Of a stretch of 10,476 bases of DNA, positions 7,109 through 10,476 are shown piece after piece. Position numbers and translations under genes: made by a program. This stretch comes from BRH-c25 sp029553855 (GTDB lineage Bacteria; Bacillota; Clostridia; Lutisporales; Lutisporaceae): contig DAOSQO010000098.1 of NCBI GenBank assembly GCA_035375865.1, positions 1-10,476 of the forward strand, in the 5' to 3' direction. How positions within the stretch are numbered: position 1 is the first letter of the stretch; each line of letters opens with the position of its first letter. The notes under the pieces are model-generated. The model was given only the letters and a program-made list of their open reading frames with translations. It was not told the origin of the DNA and did no database searches.

Positions 7109-7121
7109 TCCTGTCTCCTCC
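7109..7121 (-). promoter_or_regulatory. cobT ribosome binding site that decides its start
   Basis: On the minus strand GGAGGAG (7121-7115) and AGGA (7112-7109) precede the ATG at 7102-7100; the AGGA is 6 bases away. The alternative TTG at 7123 lies upstream of these purines and has no ribosome site of its own. Confidence 0.65.
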
Positions 7122-7176
7122 AATACATATTAGCATATTAATTATATTTGGCACGCTGCATCCAACTTTTTTAGTA

Positions 7177-8340
7177 TCATAAACCTTTTACAAACCTTTC
7201 TATTCGATCCATGGCTTTTTCCAACTTATCCTGTTTCGCAGTAAAAGAGCACCTTATATAGCCTTCTCCGCAGCTTCCGAATTCGTATCCGGGGACGGCC
7301 GCCACCTTTGCTTCCCGAAGAAGCCTGTCGCAAAACTCCCTGGATGACAGCCCCGTTTCTTTGATTGAGGGGAAAAAGTATATGGCCCCTTTAGGCTTCA
7401 GGCATTTAAGTCCGATATCCATAAAACGCCGGTACATATATTCTTTCCGTTCATTATAAATGCCCAGAGCCTCCCCGACATATTCATCGCCATTATTAAG
7501 TGCTTCGACGGCAGCGTGCTGTGATATGCTGGGCGCATTGATTGTGCTGTACTGATGTATCCTCAGCATCGCATCAATTATTGCTGCGGGTCCGCAGGCA
7601 TACCCCAGCCTCCATCCGGGCATCGAAAAGCTTTTGGTTACTCCGTTCAGCACTATGGTCTTTTCTTTCATTCCCGGAAGTGAAGCAAAGCTCGTGAATC
7701 TTCCCTCAAAGTAGATTTCACTGTAAATCTCATCGGACAGCACCAAAATATCCTTATCCGCAATCACATCCCTTATTGCCAATAGTTCCTCCCTTTCCAT
7801 ACAGGCTCCGGTAGGATTGTTAGGATATGAAAGAATAAGTGCTTTTGTCCTTTCGGTTATAGTCTCCCTAAGCCTGTCCGGGCTCAGCTTAAAGCCATCA
7901 TCTGCGTACGTTTCTATTATTACCGGCTTACCGCCGGCAAGCCTTATGCAGGGTATGTAGGAATTATAGCTGGGTTGATGGACTATTATCTCATCCCCGG
8001 GATTTATTATTGACCGAAGCACCGTATCTATGGCATTGCTCACACCTGCAGCAGCAATTATTTCATTTTTGGGTTCATATTTTACCCCATATCTTCTATC
8101 GATATAATCCGAAATAGCAGCCCTCAACTCCTCGATACCCAGGTCATCAGTGTACCTTGTATATTTGCCGCATATCGCCTTAATACCCGCCAGGGATACA
8201 TTATCCGGTGTATCGAAATCAGACTGCCCCATAGCAAGTACAATCACATCCTCCATTCTGACCGCCATCTCATATATTCTGACAATCTCAGAATGTTTCA
8301 GATCATTCACGGTATCCGATATCAGTCTCATATGGTTCAT
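7177..8340 (-). CDS. PLP-dependent class I/II aminotransferase (aspartate aminotransferase family)
   Basis: Cytoplasmic fold-type I pyridoxal-phosphate enzyme of 387 residues, the normal length. Key residues: MGQSDFDTP near residue 37, YPNNPTG (Asn175), SDEIYSE (Asp203, Tyr206), GVTKSFSMPGWRLGY with Lys236 as the Schiff-base lysine and Arg244 binding the PLP phosphate, and YIRCSF with Arg363 as the substrate-carboxylate arginine. This is the prokaryotic AspAT / PatA-like group; the amino-acid substrate cannot be fixed from sequence. The ATG at 8340 is preceded by AAGGAGGT six bases upstream; a second ATG at codon 4 lies farther from it. It is upstream of cobT with a 74-base gap and no terminator. 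It does not look like CobD (threonine-phosphate decarboxylase), so a direct role in B12 synthesis is only a possibility suggested by location. Confidence 0.92.
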   Translation of the reverse strand: MNHMRLISDTVNDLKHSEIVRIYEMAVRMEDVIVLAMGQSDFDTPDNVSLAGIKAICGKYTRYTDDLGIEELRAAISDYIDRRYGVKYEPKNEIIAAAGVSNAIDTVLRSIINPGDEIIVHQPSYNSYIPCIRLAGGKPVIIETYADDGFKLSPDRLRETITERTKALILSYPNNPTGACMEREELLAIRDVIADKDILVLSDEIYSEIYFEGRFTSFASLPGMKEKTIVLNGVTKSFSMPGWRLGYACGPAAIIDAMLRIHQYSTINAPSISQHAAVEALNNGDEYVGEALGIYNERKEYMYRRFMDIGLKCLKPKGAIYFFPSIKETGLSSREFCDRLLREAKVAAVPGYEFGSCGEGYIRCSFTAKQDKLEKAMDRIERFVKGL

Positions 8341-8426
8341 GGATTTACCTCCTTAATCCCCTATATTGTTTTTAGAATCATATGGCACTATATACTCTAA
8401 ATAATAACATAAATATTAACTTAGCT

Positions 8427-8455
8427 GTCACATTATTTGTACAAAATAATATTAT
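8427..8455 (+). promoter_or_regulatory. Possible promoter of the Cys-rich protein gene
   Basis: GTCACA (8427-8432, 4 of 6 to TTGACA) and TATTAT (8450-8455, 5 of 6 to TATAAT) are 17 bases apart. Transcription would start near 8462, giving a leader of about 110 bases that carries the inverted repeats described below. The region is very AT-rich, so chance matches are likely. A sporulation sigma factor promoter is not excluded. Confidence 0.3.
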
Positions 8456-8473
8456 GATATCAGAGGTACATAC

Positions 8474-8564
8474 GGGAGGAACCGGTCTATCTCCTGTAAA
8501 TAGATTCATGACTTCTGCAAATGCAAAAAATCGAATCTATTATCCTCAAATATTTAGGAGGTGA
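8474..8564 (+). promoter_or_regulatory. Structured leader of the Cys-rich gene: 9-bp inverted repeat and alternating SD/anti-SD segments
   Basis: AATAGATTC (8499-8507) and GAATCTATT (8533-8541) form a perfect 9-bp stem with a 25-base loop just before the ribosome site AGGAGGTGA (8556-8564). Upstream, GGGAGGA (8474-8480) can pair with CTCC (8491-8494), and CTCCT (8491-8495) can instead pair with AGGAG of the ribosome site. ATAGA (8500-8504) can also pair with TCTAT (8486-8490), which competes with the 9-bp stem. The arrangement could allow translational control. It matches no riboswitch class I recognise. Confidence 0.4.
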
Positions 8565-8569
8565 ATTAA

Positions 8570-8869
8570 ATGGGCAAAGAATGCAGAAGAGATAAAGATT
8601 TCAGAGTAAAGCACTTTCCGGATAACACAAAGGATTTACTATGCCTTCTGGCAGATAATGATGATAACAGGGCTACTGTGATACTCAACACCTGCGACGA
8701 TTGCGTTCAGGAAAATGTGGAAGTAGTATCTGTAATAGGCGATCTTGCAGTTTTTCGATGCCATGACAAATTCAAGTTCGTTAATATCCACTGCATCTGC
8801 GAAGTGATTGTTGATTGTGAGACAATATTAAGTGAACTCCTTGAATCAAAGAACGAATGCAGGTGTTAG
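8570..8869 (+). CDS. Small cysteine-rich protein of unknown function
   Basis: I do not recognise this family. The product has 99 residues, no signal peptide and no membrane segment. It carries ten cysteines, at 5, 25, 42, 45, 64, 75, 77, 83, 97 and 99, including C-x-x-C (42-45), C-x-C (75-77) and a C-terminal C-R-C. The first 35 residues are charged; the middle alternates hydrophobic beta-like stretches (ATVILNTC, VEVVSVIGDLAVFRC, FKFVNIHCICEVIVDC). Such a pattern suits metal binding, disulfide cross-linking or a spore-coat-like protein, but none of these is shown. It is surely translated: AGGAGGTGA lies 5 bases before the ATG at 8570, and a strong terminator follows the stop. Monocistronic, divergent from the aminotransferase/cob operon. 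Confidence 0.85.
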   Translation: MGKECRRDKDFRVKHFPDNTKDLLCLLADNDDNRATVILNTCDDCVQENVEVVSVIGDLAVFRCHDKFKFVNIHCICEVIVDCETILSELLESKNECRC

Positions 8870-8870
8870 G

Positions 8871-8907
8871 AAAAAGAGAGGCTCCCTCGCGGAAGCCCTC
8901 TCTTTTT
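8871..8907 (+). terminator. Strong intrinsic terminator after the Cys-rich gene
   Basis: AAAAAGAGA (8871-8879) pairs with TCTCTTTTT (8899-8907), then GGCT with AGCC across one bulged C, and CC with GG around a TCGC loop. The 3' arm ends in five Ts. It begins one base after the TAG and can work from either direction because of the A/T symmetry. Confidence 0.85.
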
Positions 8908-8989
8908 ATATATAGCCTATTTGTTTACCTCTTATGCTTCATCAATTTTTTCAATTTTTGGAATATTAATTGTTAATTTAGGCCTTCTA
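8908..8989. other. AT-rich spacer with a tandem 9-base repeat
   Basis: No gene is visible between the terminator and the regulator's promoter. TCAATTTTT occurs twice in tandem (8942-8950 and 8951-8959). I see no other structure here. Confidence 0.4.
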
Positions 8990-9018
8990 TTGTATTTCCA
9001 TCAAAAACATGCTAATAT
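8990..9018 (+). promoter_or_regulatory. Probable promoter of the GntR regulator gene
   Basis: TTGTAT (-35, 8990-8995) and TAATAT (-10, 9013-9018) are separated by exactly 17 bases, with TGC just before the -10 as in an extended -10 promoter. Transcription would begin near 9025, leaving a leader of about 105 bases. Confidence 0.5.
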
Positions 9019-9085
9019 AAAGTATTGTAGAGATATTATATAATATTTGTTTTAATTCAGCTTAAATTGTAATTTCCATTATATT

Positions 9086-9099
9086 TGCAGTAAACTGCA
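9086..9099. promoter_or_regulatory. Palindrome upstream of the GntR gene, candidate operator
   Basis: TGCAGT and ACTGCA are perfect inverted 6-base arms around AA, 31 bases before the ATG at 9131 and downstream of the likely transcription start. FCD-type GntR proteins bind short dyads and often control their own gene, so autoregulation is plausible but unproven. Confidence 0.45.
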
Positions 9100-9130
9100 T
9101 ATATTTAACAGTTAGAAAGGAATATATCTC

Positions 9131-9802
9131 ATGAATTCATTTGAAAACTTTGGAAATGCAATATTGCTTAAAGACCGTGTTTATAACGCACTAAAGACAG
9201 AAATTATACTTGGTAATTTTAAACCTGGGGAGCGTTTGAACATCCTTAGCATTGCAAACAAAATGAATATTAGCAGTGCCCCAATAAGGGAAGCTTTGAA
9301 CATGCTCAGCAAGGATGGGCTTATTGATCTTATGCCGCATAAACAGGCAGCTGTCGCTGCCGGCGGATCGGATGAATATAAAATTTCTGTTGATATTCGA
9401 AAAATGTTGGAGCCCTATGCTGCAAAAATTTCCACTCCGCTTATTCCTCAGAATAAAATCGATGCTGTTCGAAATCAACTAAATAGCGTGCTTGATGATC
9501 CTTCCAATGTTGCCGCTTATGTAGAATCCGATATGGCGGTACATGAACTTTTACATTACTACGCCGGATCAAAGTTTCTATCTGAGATATTAACAATGAT
9601 AAAAACTTATACTATGCGTTTTCGTTACATAATCGAAAAAACTGAAAAATCAACTCTTAATAGAGAAGCATCCACAATTATTGTATCTACCCATGAACAT
9701 CTCAGTATCCTTGATGCATTGGAATCCCGTGATCCTGAACGAGTATATTCTGCAGTGCTGCAGCATATTGAACATTACAGTAAGCGAAATAAGCCGGTTT
9801 AA
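9131..9802 (+). CDS. GntR-family transcriptional regulator with FCD ligand domain
   Basis: A 223-residue DNA-binding regulator. The winged helix occupies about residues 12-75: VYNALKTEIILGNFKPGERL, then the helix-turn-helix with the recognition region APIREALNMLSKDGLI. The C-terminal all-helical FCD domain (about 85-215) carries the usual metal/ligand residues: Asp134 and His138 in SDMAVHELLHYY, His190 in THEHLSILDAL, and His212 in QHIEHY. Such proteins sense small carboxylates or sugar acids, but the ligand is not predictable here. The ribosome site AAAGGA is 9 bases before the ATG. It stands alone on its strand and converges on the racemase-superfamily gene; FCD regulators frequently neighbour genes for organic or amino acid breakdown, so that gene is a candidate target. 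Confidence 0.92.
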   Translation: MNSFENFGNAILLKDRVYNALKTEIILGNFKPGERLNILSIANKMNISSAPIREALNMLSKDGLIDLMPHKQAAVAAGGSDEYKISVDIRKMLEPYAAKISTPLIPQNKIDAVRNQLNSVLDDPSNVAAYVESDMAVHELLHYYAGSKFLSEILTMIKTYTMRFRYIIEKTEKSTLNREASTIIVSTHEHLSILDALESRDPERVYSAVLQHIEHYSKRNKPV

Positions 9803-9817
9803 TGTTTCTAAATAAGT

Positions 9818-9860
9818 AACCCCTTTCGGCAATAAACAATTAAAGCTGAAAGGGGTTTTT
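9818..9860. terminator. Bidirectional terminator between convergent genes
   Basis: AACCCCTTTCGGC (9818-9830) pairs with GCTGAAAGGGGTT (9845-9857), giving a 13-bp stem with one G-U wobble and a 14-base loop. A T-run (9856-9860) follows for the regulator gene. In the other direction the stem is intact but its T-run is interrupted, so it serves the racemase-family gene less clearly. Confidence 0.8.
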
Positions 9861-9874
9861 ATATCAGAGTCAGT

Positions 9875-10476
9875 CTACTTAAGCATCAGGGAGCCCGCAT
9901 TTGGAACGGGGTCCGTAATATGGATGCTGCGCAGCACATTCCACATGGAGGATTGTATTGCAGAGACAACCGGCTTTCCTAAGGCGCGTTCCGCATAATC
10001 TATTATGGGAACCGTGCGAAGCCCGGTGCAAAGTATGGCAACCGCATCGGCTTCCGGCCTATCAACCTTGCAGGCATATTGGTAAATCTGTTCCAAAGGA
10101 ATTGCGTTCATCTCTTTATCCCATTGCAGTCCCAGGCCGATGTCGTTGATGACCTCAATACCGTTTTCACTGAAATAGGCAGCGGCGAGTTCGTTCACAT
10201 CTTTTGTATAAGGAGTCATAATGCAGATTTTCTTCGCATCATAGCTCTTTAACGCCTTTACAAGAGAAGTGGAGGTGGTGGTAAAAGGAACACCGGTCGC
10301 TTTGTATATATCCTCGCAAAGAGATTTATCAAATGCGTTGCCGTTTACAAAGCTGCCGCTGGTGCAACCTAAAATATTGATATCCGTAGGGATAGAAGAA
10401 AGCAATTTTGCGCAATCTTTCACACCCAGCACCATTTTTTTATAGCCTTCTACGGTACCGGCGCCTATTGCCACAC
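9875..10476 (-). CDS. Asp/Glu racemase / maleate isomerase / arylmalonate decarboxylase superfamily protein (partial, N-terminus beyond right edge)
   Basis: The minus-strand frame is open to the right edge; an in-frame GTG at 10474 is probably internal. About 200 residues are present and roughly 40 N-terminal ones appear to be missing, judged by usual family lengths of about 240-250. The two active-site cysteine regions of the superfamily are both visible: ILGCTSGSF (Cys37 counted from 10474) and AILCTGLRT (Cys149), 112 residues apart as in maleate isomerases. CTSGSF and the following SAIQSSMWNVLR favour the maleate isomerase / arylmalonate decarboxylase branch over glutamate racemase MurI. 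Which of these reactions, or another, is catalysed cannot be told. It converges on the GntR/FCD regulator across a terminator. A role in carboxylate or N-heterocycle breakdown is inference from family and neighbour. Confidence 0.85.
   Translation of the reverse strand, partial: VAIGAGTVEGYKKMVLGVKDCAKLLSSIPTDINILGCTSGSFVNGNAFDKSLCEDIYKATGVPFTTTSTSLVKALKSYDAKKICIMTPYTKDVNELAAAYFSENGIEVINDIGLGLQWDKEMNAIPLEQIYQYACKVDRPEADAVAILCTGLRTVPIIDYAERALGKPVVSAIQSSMWNVLRSIHITDPVPNAGSLMLK

Noticed and set aside
6015..7133. Several plus-strand ORFs opposite cobT
   Set aside because: Shadows of the real cobT frame, rich in Ser/Pro/Ile as expected from its complement, with no start signals.
7103..7176. Separate cobT promoter in the gap after the aminotransferase
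   Set aside because: A TATAAT is present on the minus strand but no acceptable -35 lies 16-18 bases upstream, so I did not list it.
7177..8340. Aminotransferase as CobD (threonine-phosphate decarboxylase)
   Set aside because: The sequence pattern (MGQSDFDTP, GVTKSFSMPGWRLGY and C-terminal YIRCSF) fits the aspartate aminotransferase group; the location near cob genes alone is not enough.
8382..8564. A 60-codon plus-strand ORF ending in the ribosome site of the Cys-rich gene
   Set aside because: No ribosome site precedes its start or its internal ATG codons, its composition looks like translated spacer, and its overlap with a structured leader explains the open frame. Kept only as a remote possibility of a leader peptide.
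8341..8570. Cobalamin riboswitch upstream of the aminotransferase/cob operon
   Set aside because: The region is AT-rich and shows no B12-box-like core; the one strong stem reads better as leader of the divergent Cys-rich gene.

Overview
The window looks like chromosomal DNA of a low-to-moderate GC, endospore-former-type Firmicute, most likely a clostridial anaerobe. This is inferred from strong AGGAGG-type ribosome sites, AT-rich spacers, short tight operons, an ATP-type PEP carboxykinase, an anaerobe-style cobTUSC cluster and a Cys-rich small protein. It is mostly housekeeping and metabolic DNA. I see no transposase, phage gene, CRISPR array, tRNA or rRNA.

Layout, left to right. (1) 1-695, minus strand: the 5' part of a calcineurin-like phosphoesterase lipoprotein gene that runs off the left edge; it has no complete ORF call but is clearly open. 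(2) 696-800: divergent intergenic region with a palindrome over a -10 box. (3) 801-1907, plus: M20-family peptidase T-like enzyme, whose natural start appears to be a non-canonical AUA codon. (4) 1904-2296, minus: MutT-like Nudix hydrolase, convergent with the peptidase; both stop codons overlap inside a shared hairpin. (5) 2297-2404: spacer with a REP-like palindromic repeat. (6) 2405-3961, minus: ATP-dependent PEP carboxykinase (pckA) with its own promoter. (7) 4112-8340, minus: an apparent operon read right to left: class I aminotransferase, cobT, cobU, cobS, cobC. (8) 8341-8569: divergent spacer with leader structure upstream of (9) 8570-8869, plus, an unrecognised protein of 99 residues with ten cysteines, ended by a strong terminator. 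(10) 9131-9802, plus: GntR/FCD regulator with a nearby palindrome. (11) A bidirectional terminator, then 9875-10476, minus: an Asp/Glu racemase / maleate isomerase / arylmalonate decarboxylase superfamily enzyme cut by the right edge.

How the genes work together. cobT, cobU, cobS and cobC make up the classical nucleotide-loop assembly branch of adenosylcobalamin synthesis. CobT activates the lower-ligand base as alpha-ribazole phosphate. CobU phosphorylates and guanylylates adenosylcobinamide. CobS joins the two at the membrane. CobC removes the phosphate. The genes overlap or are separated by at most 18 bases, and each has a ribosome site within or just after the preceding gene. No cobalamin riboswitch is recognisable upstream in the window. 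The aminotransferase lies 74 bases ahead of cobT without a terminator, so co-transcription is likely, but its role in the pathway is unproven. pckA and the Nudix gene follow on the same strand. The GntR regulator and the racemase-family gene converge, so any regulatory link between them is inference.

The window holds no obviously new defence or mobile system. The most unusual points are the AUA start, the shared stop/terminator between convergent genes, the Cys-rich protein with its leader of alternating Shine-Dalgarno and anti-Shine-Dalgarno segments, and the palindromes at two promoters.
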